DNA of 64,000 nt from Delphinus delphis (Eukaryota > Chordata > Mammalia > Artiodactyla > Delphinidae), in contig NC_082690.1 of NCBI RefSeq assembly GCF_949987515.2, positions 108,436,400-108,500,399 of the forward strand, written 5' to 3'. The notes beneath the pieces are model-generated. The model made no database searches. It saw nothing but the letters and a program-made list of their open reading frames with translations, and was not told where the DNA came from. Shown one piece after another: positions 21,936 to 33,194 of the stretch. The position numbers were made by a program, and so were the translations under genes. Numbering within the stretch: the first letter of the stretch is position 1; each line of letters opens with the position of its first letter.

Positions 21936-23160
21936 CGCCCCGTCCAGACAGTAACGCCCAGAGCTGCCAGCTTCCTCCACTTTACTGAGCAGACCTGGGA
22001 CCTGGCTGGACTCCTCAGGAAGCCCCCCACCCTGAGGCCTGCTCTTTTCTCGGGGTTCCTGGATTGGGGTGTCACTGCTGTCCCCGCTGAGCAAGCGGCC
22101 TAACGTTGGCCTCGATAGCCCCCCTCTCCCGATGCTCTCACCACCAAGCCTGCCTCCGACCCCCTCCCTCCCTCATCCCCCCACCCCCACCCCCACCCCC
22201 GCAGCCCCTTCTCCCCTGCCTCAGCTAAGCAGCCTTGGACGCCAGGCCCGCCCTCTTCCGAGTTTGTAGTGGCTGGCGGGGCTGGGAGAGCTCACGCGTT
22301 CGACCCATCGCCCCCCGCCCTCCATGCCGCCCACTGCTTGGAGCAAAGTCCACATGGCCAGACGGGACTGCCGGGCCCTTTTTGGCTGCCCTGCCCCACG
22401 GTGCAGCCCGGGCTCCGGCCTGACCAAGGAGACTCACCGGCTCTCTCTTGCCACCACCCGCGCAGTTTTTCATGTACTGGTTTGTTCTTTCATTCGTTCT
22501 TCTAACATTTCTCACGCGGCCTCTCAGGCACGCATCTGTAGTCCCCGGGGCCAGAGCGGTGGCCTCCCCTGCCAGGGACCCACTCTCCCCGCTCTCAAGA
22601 GGAGATAAGCTCCCTGACACGTGCGATCAGAGACCAGAAGCTTGGGAGGAGAACCACGAGGGGGTCCTGATTCAGAACGTGGGCGGTCCACGGAGGATTC
22701 TCCGGGGGAGTGGCACCTGGCCTGAGGACTATACAGGGCTTGGCCAGGGAGAAGGACTTTGGCTAATGCAGTGAGCTGGGGTAGGGGGGCGCTCCCCAGC
22801 CCCTGACTGCTGGGCAGGGCTGTGCTGGGTGTTTCTAGAAACAGGCAAGGCCAGGTGATGCTACCTGTCTCACTGAAGAGGCAACTGAGGCCTGGGAGGG
22901 GACGGCGGGCTCAGGTGTGGCCCCCTGTCCACGTGCCTGGGGCTCAGGGCTGGCTTGCCGTCTGTGGGTGGTCACGGGCCCCAGCGGGAGCGCCCGCAGC
23001 CATCCCTAGGCGGGGACTGGAGCCACCCTGCCTCGGGCACGGCGGGGCGGGGGCCTGCAGGGCAAGGGGGTCTGGGGGGAGACTGTCAGGGCAGGGGTCC
23101 CCTCCCTGGGCCCTGGTGGGTGGGACAGAGGCCCCCAGGCTCCGGCTGTGAGGCGAGGCC
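21936..23160. other. GC-rich unique DNA, no gene seen
   Basis: A CCCACCCCCA-type low-complexity run sits at 22170-22205. An AT-richer pocket at 22465-22520 (TTTCATGTACTGG, TTTCATTCG) carries no clear cluster. No gene is recognised. Confidence 0.5.
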
Positions 23161-23164
23161 CTTG

Positions 23165-23295
23165 GTGGCGGCCACAATAAATATGTTTGTTCAAGGGAAG
23201 CCAGGCTGGGAGCTGTGTGCGCTGGCCTGGGGAGGAAGAAAAGGCCGCTTGTGCCTTGCACACTGGGCTGATTGTCTCTGCTCACGCAACTGTTG
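23165..23295. promoter_or_regulatory. Candidate regulatory element with FOX/SOX-like motifs
   Basis: ACAATAAATATGTTTGTT (23174-23191) packs a SOX-like ACAAT and a FOX-like TGTTTGTT into one segment, followed by non-repetitive sequence including TGATTGTCTC. It stands out from its GC-rich flanks. Motif matches only. Confidence 0.35.
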
Positions 23296-23299
23296 CCCC

Positions 23300-25004
23300 G
23301 TGGCCGGAAAGGTCAGACGCCCCTCGGGCCCCGTCGGAAGCAACCGGTGCCTCGGGCCCCTTTGCTCGCTCCCAGCTGTAGCGTGTGCGTCGCCCGCAGC
23401 CCCTCTGGGCCTTGGCACGGGGCGGGAAGGTGCCAGGAAAGGTCTGAATGGTGGTCCGGCAAAGGCAAAGGGGGAAGAGAAGCCCGAGTCTTCTGCCCGG
23501 CCAGGGCAGCCATTGGGAGGTCAGGCCCTGTGGCCCCAGCACCTGGGAAGGAGGGAGCCAGGGTCGCGGGCAGTGCCTCTGGGCGCGAGGAGCTTCACGG
23601 GGGCGCGGTGTGCCCACCGGTCGAATGGAGCAGTGCTGACCGTGGAGTTTGGACGCCAGGGTGAGAGCTGCACAGAGACCCGCCAGTGCAGCCAGCGCGT
23701 TGGCCGGCCACCCTCTCCCAGGAGCAGAGAGGGCCAAGGGCCCTGCCCGGGCTGCCCACTCACGGCTGCAGCCCGGCTTCTAGAACGGCTCCTGGCACGC
23801 TGCAGGCGCTCGCCAAACCTCTGTGCAGTGAGCACATCCGACGGGGCCTTGTCTCAGGCGCTCCTGGCTCTCCCTGATTTCAGAACCCTCAAGGGCCGGA
23901 TCCCCGTGTGTACCAGCCTCAGGGGTGGGGTCCGCAGACACCCCGACCCTGGCCTCCTCTTGGCGGAAAGGAGAAAGCTCTAGAGACGGGCTGTACTGGG
24001 GACAGCGCCTCAGGCACTAGCGCGGGCGGAGAGAAAGAGGGGACCTGCTCACCTCCACACCCAGCACGTCACACACATACACACCCACGCACACACCCAG
24101 GGCTACCAGGGTGGCCGAGGATGGGGCTGGTGGCTGACCTCCCAGCTCCGGCGCCCGGCGGTCCAGCGGACTTGCTGTCCTAAGGAGAACACCTGTGAGA
24201 AGCTGCTGCAGCGGCCCAGGGACCTCCTTTGGTTGATGAGTCCCCCTTACAACCACCTTTCAGCCCTAAGACCCGAGGCTGAGAGACGGACAACGGCGGC
24301 CTGAGGGAAGAGCTTCTAGCAGCTTCTGAAGCTTCGGTGCCACCGGGGGCCTCCTGGACAGCGGAGCATCCGGGCGCTTGGTTGGGAGAGGGTCGGGCCT
24401 CGGCCCCGCCCTAACCTGCTCCTTGCCTGGGCTGGTCTCTGTCCCTCCTCTGTGCACTGTGGGGATTCTAGGGCCCCGAGCCCCGGGGCTTCAGGGTTCC
24501 CCGGGAAGACAGGTTGCGTGTGGCCACAGTGGGGCCCTATTTGAGAACACAGGGTGACACCAGAGGGGCTTGCCTGGAGCGGAGAAGAGGACGCCGGACG
24601 TGGAAGGAAGTCCACCCGCTGGGAGCCACACATCCACCGGGCAAGCCTCACCGGCGCCCTTGCCCCGCGCCCTGTGCTGGGTGGGCGGCCTGCGGCCCTG
24701 GCTCCCTCTCCCGGGACTCTCCCACTGACACACAGCTGGAATGTGCCGGACTCACCAGGGCCTGAATTCCCCAGGGGCTCGGCATTCCGACCGACCGTGG
24801 GACGGCGGCATTCCGGTTCTGTTCTCTCCATGCGACAACGGAGAGCATGGGTGGGGCCGCCCCGCAGAACCCGCTCAGGCCGCGGGGAGCTGCGAGCTGT
24901 CCCTGGGTGGCAGTGGGGCGGCTGCCCTGCAGGGAACAGCGAGGACACTCTGCCGGCCTTGCCCCCTCCCCGCCAGGCCCAGGGCCTGCAGGGGCTGCGT
25001 TCAG
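23300..25004. other. GC-rich unique DNA, no gene seen
   Basis: A 342-codon open frame (22955-23983) has no recognisable domain and is probably chance. An interrupted CA-rich run lies at 24058-24102. No repeat of note is seen. Confidence 0.5.
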
Positions 25005-25085
25005 CTGGCGGCCAGAAGTAGGTGTTTGCTTGCAACATATGGCAATAAGGCCTCTTTCCTTTTGCTTGAACAAAGCTGAGCTCCC
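25005..25085. promoter_or_regulatory. Short AT-rich island with E-box
   Basis: TTTGCTTGCAACATATGGCA carries a CATATG E-box (25036-25041) next to GCAATAAGG, then TTTTGCTTGAACAAAG with a SOX/TCF-like AACAAAG. It is unique sequence within GC-rich DNA. The enhancer call is tentative. Confidence 0.35.
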
Positions 25086-25435
25086 AGAGCCGCAGAGCAC
25101 CCGGGCCGGGGCTCTGGTCCCTGTGGCCCATCCTGCCAGGGCAACCTCTGGCCCATCCGGCCCAGCTCCAGTCCGCAGCCTCCTAGGCCTGGCCCCAGCC
25201 CCCTTTCCCCCTTTCCCTCTCCCTGTTCAAGCCACCGTGGCTGCACCCCCCCCCCCCCCCTGAAATCTCCCTCCACTGCGACGGGGCAGGATGGGAGCAA
25301 CTGTGGCCATACGAGCCTGACGCCAGCATTTGCTGCCTGGGGACAGAGTCAACCTCCCTCCTGGGGCCTCCCAGACCCCGCGTGGTCTATCCCCACCGCC
25401 CCCGCCAGCCACACTGCTCTCCTGCCAGCTCCTAC
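25086..25435. other. GC-rich unique DNA with a 15-C run
   Basis: A homopolymer of 15 C lies at 25246-25260. No gene is recognised. Assembly length in the run should be treated as approximate. Confidence 0.6.
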
Positions 25436-25439
25436 AGTG

Positions 25440-25745
25440 CCCCCCGCCCATGCTCCTTAGAAGGGAAGAGAGAGGAGTAAACAATGGAAGCGCAGGTCAG
25501 AGTGCTGTAAGGAAGGGGCCACAAGCCCAGGAATTCAGGCAGCCTCCAGGGGTTGGAAAAAGCCAGGAGTAGCTTCTCCCCTAGAGCCTCCAGAAGAAGC
25601 AGACAGCCCTGCCGGCACCTTGATGTCAGCACAGTGAGACCCATTTTGGACTTCTGACCCTAGAACTGTGAGATATTTAATCTGTGTCGTTTAAAGCCAC
25701 TAAGTTTATGAGAATTTGTTATAGCTGCCACGGGAGACTGAAACA
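25440..25745 (+). mobile_element. Ancient LTR 3' part, ERVL/MaLR-like
   Basis: 'ggccacaagcccaggaattc' and 'cttctcccctagagcctcc' lead to 'ccctgccggcaccttgatgt', 'gtgagacccattttggactt' and 'taaagccactaagtttatga', ending at 'tgccacgggagactgaaaca'. This is the same LTR type as 16380-16892 but lacks its 5' half. No viral genes adjoin it. Confidence 0.7.
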
Positions 25746-26150
25746 GCTCCCTTCCCCAAACCCTCAGAACCTGCCACTTGCCTCCTGCCCGCCTGGTCCA
25801 GCTGGCTCCCCTGCACTGTGCGATGGCTTCCACCCTGGTCTCCCAGCTCTGCCCCTGCCCCTCCACAGTCCATCCTCGGCTCTGCGGCTGGTGACCCTGT
25901 ACCACCTGGGCTGGGCTGGGCCCCATTCAGAGCGAACGCCAGTGTCTTCACGCGACTTCCAGAGCCCCGGCCCCATCGGCCTCCTTCTGTGGGACCCCCT
26001 CCAAAGCAAGCTCCACCCTGACGCCACAAAACTCACCTTCCCTGGGCTTTGGACTAGTCACCCTCTCCATGAGACGCCCCCTGACTCAGTTTGGGACAGG
26101 CCCCTTCCACACACCAGCCCCGCCTACCTTCCCTTTTCCTCCCAAGCGCT
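25746..26150. other. Unique DNA, no gene seen
   Basis: Pyrimidine-rich sequence; a diverged L2 piece is possible (25790-26060) but not secure. Confidence 0.4.
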
Positions 26151-26425
26151 TAACGATAAATAATGAAGAGCTAAACACATTTCCGTCTGTTATCGTGTGA
26201 TTGTCCACGGTTCCCTCTGGAATATCGACTCCTCCAGTATGTGTCAATTTGTACCAAATTCGTATCCATTCATGTTGACTTGTGTCAATTTTGTGTCCAT
26301 GTTGTATCATCAATCTGTGTCAATTTCCTGCCTGGAGCAGGTGTCCATGTTTGTCAAATACACACCCGCATGTCTCTGCTTAAGGACTTGCGTACTCGAT
26401 CTGATTGCCGGCAGCCCCACAGTGC
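26151..26425. repeat. Imperfect ~35-41-bp repeat with TGTGTCAATTT core
   Basis: TGTGTCAATTT occurs at 26240, 26281 and 26316, with GTATCCATT/GTGTCCATG and TGTATCA variants between. This makes a loose tandem array of about three units with further decayed copies up to 26360. It lies in an AT-rich stretch with TAATGAAG and TTATCG at its left end. Origin unknown. Confidence 0.55.
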
Positions 26426-26429
26426 TGGG

Positions 26430-26500
26430 ACTTCATGATTCCATTTTACAGGTGTGGCTACTGAGGCCAGAGAACTTGGCCACCCCCAGTGTGGCTCCCC
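26430..26500 (-). mobile_element. MIR SINE fragment, reverse orientation
   Basis: 'attccattttacaggtgtgg' followed by 'actgaggccagagaacttgg' matches the reverse-complement MIR core. Short and diverged. Confidence 0.5.
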
Positions 26501-26734
26501 CCTGCCGGGATGCTCCAGGGAGAAGCGCAAGGCGCAGATTCCCGGCCGGGACAGTGCCTGCCCCTGAGGTCTGCCCCCGGGGAGAGCTGGGCTCAGGGGT
26601 CCCCGGCCCGAGCGTCCTTTGTGCCCGTCCGGGGTGGGTGGGCGGGCGGCAAGCGGAGCGGTGGATAAACGGGCTATTGTCCTGGTGAGCACAGTTGCCA
26701 GCCTGGCGTGCACAACGGCCCCTGTGTCTACAGC

Positions 26735-26885
26735 AGCTCCCAGAACCAATCAACACCTTATCGCCAGCATTTATCACCCACTATCGGCCCCAAATCAGGC
26801 AAACACTTCTGGGGAGTTCAAACCCCTGACTTCACAGAAGTTTCTGTGTAATAATAGATTAGGTTTCTGGTGGTTCAACAGCATC
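26735..26885. promoter_or_regulatory. Candidate regulatory element with three GATA-type cores
   Basis: Three TATC (GATA on the - strand) cores occur close together: CTTATCG (26758-26764), TTTATCACC (about 26770-26778) and CTATCGG (26781-26787). They are preceded by CCAATCAAC and followed by a conserved-looking AT-rich stretch (GTGTAATAATAGATTAGG, near 26846). It is not a known repeat. Function is inferred from the cluster. Confidence 0.4.
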
Positions 26886-26889
26886 CTGG

Positions 26890-28005
26890 TCCTCTGGTGG
26901 TGGGGGGAGTGTGGCGAGGGGCTGGGGAAGTGCAGGGGGGCGGGGGACTGCCAAGGCCCTGAGCCCCAGAGCCAGCCTACCATTTGCCCTGGTGGGGCCC
27001 TCCTGCGACACCCGTCCCCCGGACCGAGCCCTCGGGGACATGATTGGTCATCTAGGTCTCCCCCAGAGCCAGCCTCTGCGAGGACGCAGTGGGCTCTGCC
27101 TGGACCTGTGTCCCCCGCCCTTGTTCTCCCCAAGGCCCAGCTCTGCCAACGAGTTCGCGCAGGGGGGTTTGAGAATCTCCAGAAGGAAGTGGCCTGGACC
27201 CCGATGGGCAGGAACAAGAGATTCCCCCCTGGCCTCAGAGCGCTTCTGTTTGGGGCAGAGGAGACAACGGACCCTGGGGGGCACAGGGGAGGGCTGTGAG
27301 GAGAGGAGGGGACAGGAGAGGAGACACCTGCATGGGGGGAAGGGCAGGACCAGCGTAAGTCCTGGGGGGAGGGGGGCGGACACATGCAGAGGCAGGAACA
27401 AGCTGGAAGGGACGGAGGGACGAGAAGGACGCCAGAGTACACGAGCCTGGGGACAGGGCGTGAGGAGGGCAGGGTCTAGGGGGACACGGGGTGCCCCTCT
27501 GCATCCACTTCGACGCCCCACAGATCCACCCAGGAAGGCACGCCTGCCTGCATCTCCACCCCATCACGGAGCGAGCAAAGCACAGGCCGGGCTCAGCCAC
27601 GTGTGTTTCCCATTGACGTGTCCTTGCATCCTGGATGCTGTCTGTTCACCCTTCCAGACCATGCAGGCCTCTCCACGGCACTCTGTCCCGGAGCCTGATC
27701 TCCGCGTGTACATCCCAGGCTCCCTTCCGGGGCCTTCCAGTTCGGGTCTGGATCTCCCTGCTGGCTGTGACCGCCACCCCCGCCCCACCCCCCCATCTTT
27801 GGTCCCTGCTCCTCTCCTCAAGGTAAACTGTTCACTTGACCTTTGCTCTCTAGGGCTCTGGTACCCTCCCCCTTCCCCCCACCCTCTGCCGCAAGGACAT
27901 TAGCCCCGGATTCCTGCAGGAGGCCCCACGCTTCCCAGCACCCCGCCCACACAGGATAATCCCAAAGTGTGTCTGCTCTCCATGGGGTCCTGCCCCACAC
28001 ATAGT
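26890..28005. other. GC-rich unique DNA, no gene seen
   Basis: G-rich low-complexity patches (26896-26945, 27295-27385). The frame at 26911-27903 (330 codons) has no domain and is likely chance. Confidence 0.5.
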
Positions 28006-28007
28006 TA

Positions 28008-28122
28008 CCCTTTATTATCTCCATTTCACAGATAAGGAAACGGAACCTCAGAGAGGCTGTGAGCCGCCCCAGGTCTTGGCCAGCTGGGATCTGAATCCAG
28101 GGTGTCTGTCCCAGAGCCCCTC
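28008..28122 (-). mobile_element. MIR SINE, reverse orientation
   Basis: A clear reverse MIR core: 'tattatctccatttcacaga', 'aaggaaacggaacctcagag', 'gccccaggtcttggccagct', 'gggatctgaatccagggtgt'. No tail is preserved. Confidence 0.8.
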
Positions 28123-28124
28123 GC

Positions 28125-30000
28125 GTCCCCCAAGCTGCCTTCGCGCTCCCTAACATCTGCAGACGCTGAGATGTTGAGGCCTCCACTGCTCCAGAACCCC
28201 ACTGTCCCGGGGCGGGGGGGCGGTATCCTTCCGGAGTCTGGTGTGTGATGCTGCCTTGCTCTGACTTGGGTGGAAGGGTTACAGGACTTCAGAATTTGAA
28301 ACAAAACCGACAGAGCGGAAGGCAGGCACAGGCTTTCCCGCCAGGAGGCATTAAAGACAACACAGGGTTTGTTAGGACCCCCCTGGGGACAGGGAGCTAG
28401 GACCGCAGAGCCTGAGCCCCCAACCAAGTGGCTCAGATGTCCTCTGCCCCTGCTGACCTCCACGCCCAGGGCCAGCCCTCCGCCCAGGGGGCAGATCTAG
28501 GGGAGCCCGGTGCCCAGGGTGCACGTGATGTGTCCCTCTTTAAGGAGTGTGGATGTCTGCTGGGAGCCGCTGGGCAGGAGCCTGGGTGCTCTTCCCGGGC
28601 CTCTGGAAGGGCAGACCTGGCCCTGGGGCTGGGGCAGGGGGAAGGAAGGGGCGCCCCGCTGCCCAGCAAGGGGCGGCTGCCCGCTGCATGGAGGGAGGGG
28701 CACATTCCAGGGGAAGGCAGACAGGCCGGTGCCCTGACATCCCCACGTCTCCGGGTTGAAGTCAGCTCCTACTCAGGCCAACACAGAAACAATGTGATTT
28801 GGGGAAGAAATATCAAATGATGTTCCTCCCTGCTGGGAGTGGGCCTTGCCCATCTCTCTGGCCCCCGTCCACTGGCTCGTCACTGCAGTCCCACCCAGAG
28901 CCCCTCTGGGCTCCTGGCCACTGCCCTGCCACGTGGGCCACGGCGGGGCGGGGCTGGGGAGCGCTGACCGGGAGCCAATCACTTCTCCGCCCTGGGGCTC
29001 AGTTTCCCCAGCCCTGAGGGAGCAGTGGCCGCCTCTTGTGGGGTGTCTGGGCCCCATGAGAGCCCGCTGTGGCCTCCAAGAGGACTCTCTCCCTCACCCA
29101 GATGCGCCACTGGCTCCCATTCTCAGGGCATTGGCAGCTCCCCCCAGTCCATATGGGGACCCTGGGGTCCGCAGGTCGGGGGCCTGGGTGGACGAACCTC
29201 CACGCACACCCTGGCCCGCGCGGGCCACATCTGCACACACATCACGTGAGCAAGTGCAGCCCGGTCGGAGCCACCGCGGGACACGTCCTCGGCCTCCTGC
29301 CCCACCAGCTGGAAGCAATCTCCTCGGAACCGGCAGGTGGTCCTCCTTAGCCGCTCCCGAGAGGCCGTCCCCAGCCGCGCACCCACACAGCGACGGCTCT
29401 GCACGCACGGCCGCCTCGGGGCCCCTTCCCTGCTGGAATGAACCAAGCGCTCTGGAATTCGTGGAGAAATCAGGGGTCTTTCGCCTGCTGTTTTTCTTGG
29501 CGAGGCCTTATCGCAAATTAGTGGGGAAGCCCGAAGGTTAGGGTTTCAGTTGGTTCAGCAGAATCTGAGAAGCAGGGAGTTGGCCTCCCGCCTCTCCTTG
29601 ACCCGCAGGGCCCTGGGATGATTAACTGGGCAGGTGACCGGCACTCGGGGCAGGGGAGACAGCGTTTGCGCAAGCTGACCGGTTTCAGAGAGGCCAGCAG
29701 CCCCCGCCTTCCCCAGATCCCCCTCAGCTGGACGTGGGAATCCAGCCGTGGAGCCCGCAGCCGGGGGGGAGGGGCCCCTGGCCTTGTGGGGGGTTGTCTG
29801 GGAAAGGGCAAAGGCAAGCTAGCCTCGGGTTCTGGGGGCAAGGCCCTTGAACCCAGGGACCCTCTCGCTAAGGTGCCCCCTCAACCACAGCTAAACATGG
29901 GCCTCTAGTTCAGAGACTCAGAAGCTCAGGGCCCCAAAGAGACGAACGGCAGGGCGTCCCCGCTATGAAAGCCGTTCTTTCGAGGCAAAAGGTGGTGGAA
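28125..30000. other. GC-rich unique DNA with minor AT-rich islands
   Basis: A 7-G run in GGGGCGGGGGGGC lies near 28211. AT-richer pockets at 28780-28830 (ATCAAATGATG) and 29440-29540 (CTTATCGCAAATTAGTGG near 29507) may be minor conserved elements. A MIR-like 'gggctcagtttccccagccc' sits near 28994. No gene is recognised. Confidence 0.45.
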
Positions 30001-30320
30001 CGGCCTCTCCCGGTCCTGAGAGCTGGGTGGCAGCGTGTGTGCCGCAAGTGAAGCCGCCAAGGAGCCAAAGCAGCTTGCGGACGCCGGGACCCCCTCTCCC
30101 AGCGCCGGCCCTGCCGCTGTGCCCCGGCTGCCGACCTTCCACGAGTCGGCCGTGGCCATGGGTCTGGGGGAGGAGGTGGCCGCGGAGCTCCCCGCAGCCG
30201 CCACTGTCCCTGCCGTGGAGGGTCCCCGCCAAGTGCATGGCGCTCCCGTCTCCCTGTCACAGATTAGTCCCTGTGGGGCCCACTCTCTCGGGACTGAAAC
30301 GGGGCAGGGACAGGTCGAGC
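30001..30320. other. CpG-rich patch, no exon established
   Basis: CpG-rich sequence with a 102-codon open frame at 30035-30343 (- and + frames overlap). The frame starts only at GTG, so it is not a plausible eukaryotic ORF as it stands. It could be part of an internal exon, but no acceptor or donor pair is evident. Confidence 0.35.
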
Positions 30321-30549
30321 CCCGGTTCAAGACCTGCGTTTAGCAGACGCATCTGTGGTTTTCAGCAAACTCCACGCGTGACCGTCGGGCTCGCTGACTG
30401 TCCCTAAATGGACTGGGTGTCCTGGTGACACACGGCCTCCAGCGTGATGGCCCCGACAGGCCCCCCCGTTTCTGAGCCCTGGCCGTGCCAGGCGCTGCCC
30501 TCAGAAGCTGGGACCGGTCACTGGGTCAGTTGTCTGCTCCCTGTAACAG

Positions 30550-30672
30550 AGACCACTGTGTCCCCACTTCATAGCTGAGAACACTGAGACCTGGGCCTTT
30601 AAGTCTCTCGTTCAAGGTCCCACAGCTGCCATGCGGCAGGGCAGCACGAAGCCAGCTCTGTGCTGAGGCCGA
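30550..30672 (-). mobile_element. MIR SINE, reverse orientation
   Basis: 'ccccacttcatagctgagaa', 'cactgagacctgggcctt', 'gttcaaggtcccacagctgc' and 'agctctgtgctgaggcc' follow the reverse MIR core in order. Diverged. Confidence 0.7.
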
Positions 30673-30674
30673 AA

Positions 30675-32195
30675 TCTTGATCCTAGAGACGCTGCCACGT
30701 GCGGCGGGCTGGTGACCCCCACCCCCATTCTGACTCCTTTCTCTCCTCAGGCAAGTCCCCACGTCCTCATCTGTGAGCCCAGGATAATCACGGCATCGCC
30801 TCCTGGGGTGGGGGGTGACGAGCGGGGAGAAACGTGGGCACGGGGCCCCCAGGCTCCTCCCGCCCTTCTCCTGAAGGGACCGCAAAGGGGGTGCAGTGCT
30901 GAGGGCCTGCCTGGGGGACAAAGCTCCGCCTTCCCCACTCCGTGGGCAGTACCAGCTTCCCAGGGAACCATGCAGCCCTTGTCCCCGGCCTTCCACGCAC
31001 ACGCCCGGCAGCTCAGACGCAGCCCTGCACGGGCGCGATGGGGGCCCTGGCTTCCAGCCCCGTTCCCTCTTGCAGAAACCCAATACAGGCGGGAGGACGG
31101 CTGTCGCTCCCAAGGATTTAGGACCGTCACCTGGCGGAGCTGGAGGGCTCTCCGCCCTGACAGAATAAGTGGCTCCATGCCGAAAGGTGACACCGTAAAG
31201 CGATACCGAGCCTGCAGAGAGGGCTGTATATTTTCTGAGCCTGCATGTGTGCGTGTTTTTCTTTCTGTCTTTGCTTCCTGGACTCCTTGTCCGCGGCTCC
31301 CCAATGACTTTATTGGGTCGTCCGGGTCCAGATGTGGTTTTCTATCAGAAGGATGGGGCCCCTGGGCGGGGCCCAGGGATTGCCTGTGGAGGTGGTGATG
31401 GGGCGGGAGGGGGGTGGCATGGATGGAGGGCAGGGCTCGGTGTCAGACAGAGAGAGCAGGGTTTAAATTTCTGCTCTACCCACTGAAAAGAGCGAATTCC
31501 TTCACACCTGCGGCAGGTCGTGAAGGCTGCCACCACCCCTCTCACGCCTGTCAACTCCCCTCTACCATGTGACCGCGCCATTCTCATCCAGGGGAGGAAG
31601 TGTCTCTTTACTCTCTGGAATTGGGCTTGGCCGTGCGACCTGGGGACGGTTTGTTTGGCAGCAAAGCTAACTGATACATTGTGTCTCTGAAACTCAGCAT
31701 CATCTTTTAACTACACTGTCGCTGCTTCCAGGCACCACCGGCACACCAGGGACAGGAGCGTGAGCTGGCCCAGGCCTGGGGCTGTCTTCACGGGGCTTCC
31801 ACATGTGGCAGGCACATAAACAGTGCCACCTGCTCTCACCTCTGCCACCCCCCCACCCCCAATGCAGCAAGGAGGGTGGCAGAGTATTGCACAGGACAGA
31901 TGGGACACCGAGACTCAGAGAAGGAGGGACTTGCTGGGGGTCTCGAGGGCTGCAGCTGGGATCGGGCCTGGTCTGGGTAAGTTCACAGCCCTCTTGCATC
32001 CCCCCAAGAGGCCCTCATGCCCAGTGTCCCTTAGGAGGCTCCCGAGACTTCGTGACCCCTCATTTGTCCCAACAGTAAACGGGGACAGCGCTGTCAGCAC
32101 CACCACCCTGGGGCAGCGGGGAGGCCAGGCACGTGGAGCTCCACAGAGGGACGCAAGCTCGGTCAGCGGCCGCACCCGTGCCGGCAGGACAGGAG
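30675..32195. other. Unique DNA, no gene seen
   Basis: An AT-richer segment lies at 31190-31300 (GTATATTTTCTGAGCC). 31560-31690 resembles part of an old LTR-type repeat ('ctggaattgggcttggccgt', 'gcaaagctaactgatac') but is too short to name. No exon is supported. Confidence 0.4.
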
Positions 32196-32199
32196 GAGA

Positions 32200-32425
32200 G
32201 GGCACTCAGAGCTGCTCTGCCTGTGGTCACCCCCTTGCTCACAGCCCTCCAAGGTCCCCGTCACCCTTAGGACACAGACTCAGCCACCCAGCCTGTTCCA
32301 GCCGTCTCTCAGGGCCCTGGGGTGACAGAGCCTCGCCAGGGCTCCTACGGTCCACACTCTCACCCCACCCCCCCGGTGCCGCCCAGCTGTGTCACCTCCG
32401 TGCAGAGGCTGTCCCCACAGGCTGA
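32200..32425 (+). mobile_element. L2 fragment
   Basis: 'cccccttgctcacagccctc', then 'agactcagccacccagcctg', 'cttccagccgtctctcaggg'-type sequence and 'gtgccgcccagctgtgtcac' follow the L2 ORF2-3' region order ('cccctgcttaaaacccttca' to 'tggcctacaaggccctg'). Very diverged. Confidence 0.5.
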
Positions 32426-32429
32426 GGAG

Positions 32430-33190
32430 TCACGCCCAGCCCCACCCCAGCTGCCTGCTCTCCTTTCTTGCCTTCACCCCATCTGCTTTTTGTCACCCGT
32501 CAACCTGACGGGGTGTCACGTCGCCTGTGAGCTCCAAGGTACAGGCATGTCAGCTTTGTGCTTCTCCCCGCCCCGTGCCCAGACTCGCCGGATCGGGGCC
32601 TCAGGACCCAGCCCTGCTCTCAGGGGGCGTGGGGCTTCCCACACTCGGTGCCGGCAGGACCCCGGGAGGCTGTGTGAGCTCCCTGCGTGTGGGGACCGCT
32701 CACGCAAGAGGCCGGGCCGCGAGACCCCGGGGGGTGCCGAGGTAGCTGCGGAAAGGGGGACAGGAAGCCCTCGGTGCATGTCTCCCGGGTGACGTGGATG
32801 GAGCCCGGCCTCTGGGGCTGAGAGTGAGGGTGTCCCCAGAGGGCTGGGCCTGTGCGGGGCCACCTGAGACAAGCCCACCCCGGGTCCTCCCTTGGCTGGA
32901 GGAGGGGCCTCAGAAGGGACTGGGGGACAGACGGACAGTTGAGTCTGGGGGAGCTCGGCGCCTTGGAGGTTCGGCCAGCATCTGGCCAGGCTGGGGAGGC
33001 CGGTCTGGCAGCTGTGGGGACGACAGCCAGCCCCGGAGAACCATCGCCCTGCACTGTTCGTCACACCTCAAGCGGCAGAGTGGCGAGGGGCCTCTTAAAG
33101 GCCCCGTGGGGATGGGGACGCGACCCCCAAGGCCTGCCCCGCCCCCTGGCCCACTCTGCAGGGCGGCTCCCACCCCGACACGCAGGAGAA
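32430..33190. other. GC-rich unique DNA, no gene seen
   Basis: No coding homology or repeat recognised. Confidence 0.5.
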
Positions 33191-33194
33191 AAGC

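Noticed and set aside
22955..23983. 342-codon open frame
   Set aside because: Low-complexity Gly/Pro/Arg/Ala composition, no known domain, and it passes straight through an AT-rich, regulatory-looking island.
26911..27903. 330-codon open frame
   Set aside because: Runs through G-rich low-complexity sequence with overlapping open frames on the opposite strand; no homology recognised.
30035..30343. 102-codon frame with balanced composition in a CpG patch
   Set aside because: No ATG at its start (GTG only), no splice sites identified; kept only as a weak possibility for an internal exon.
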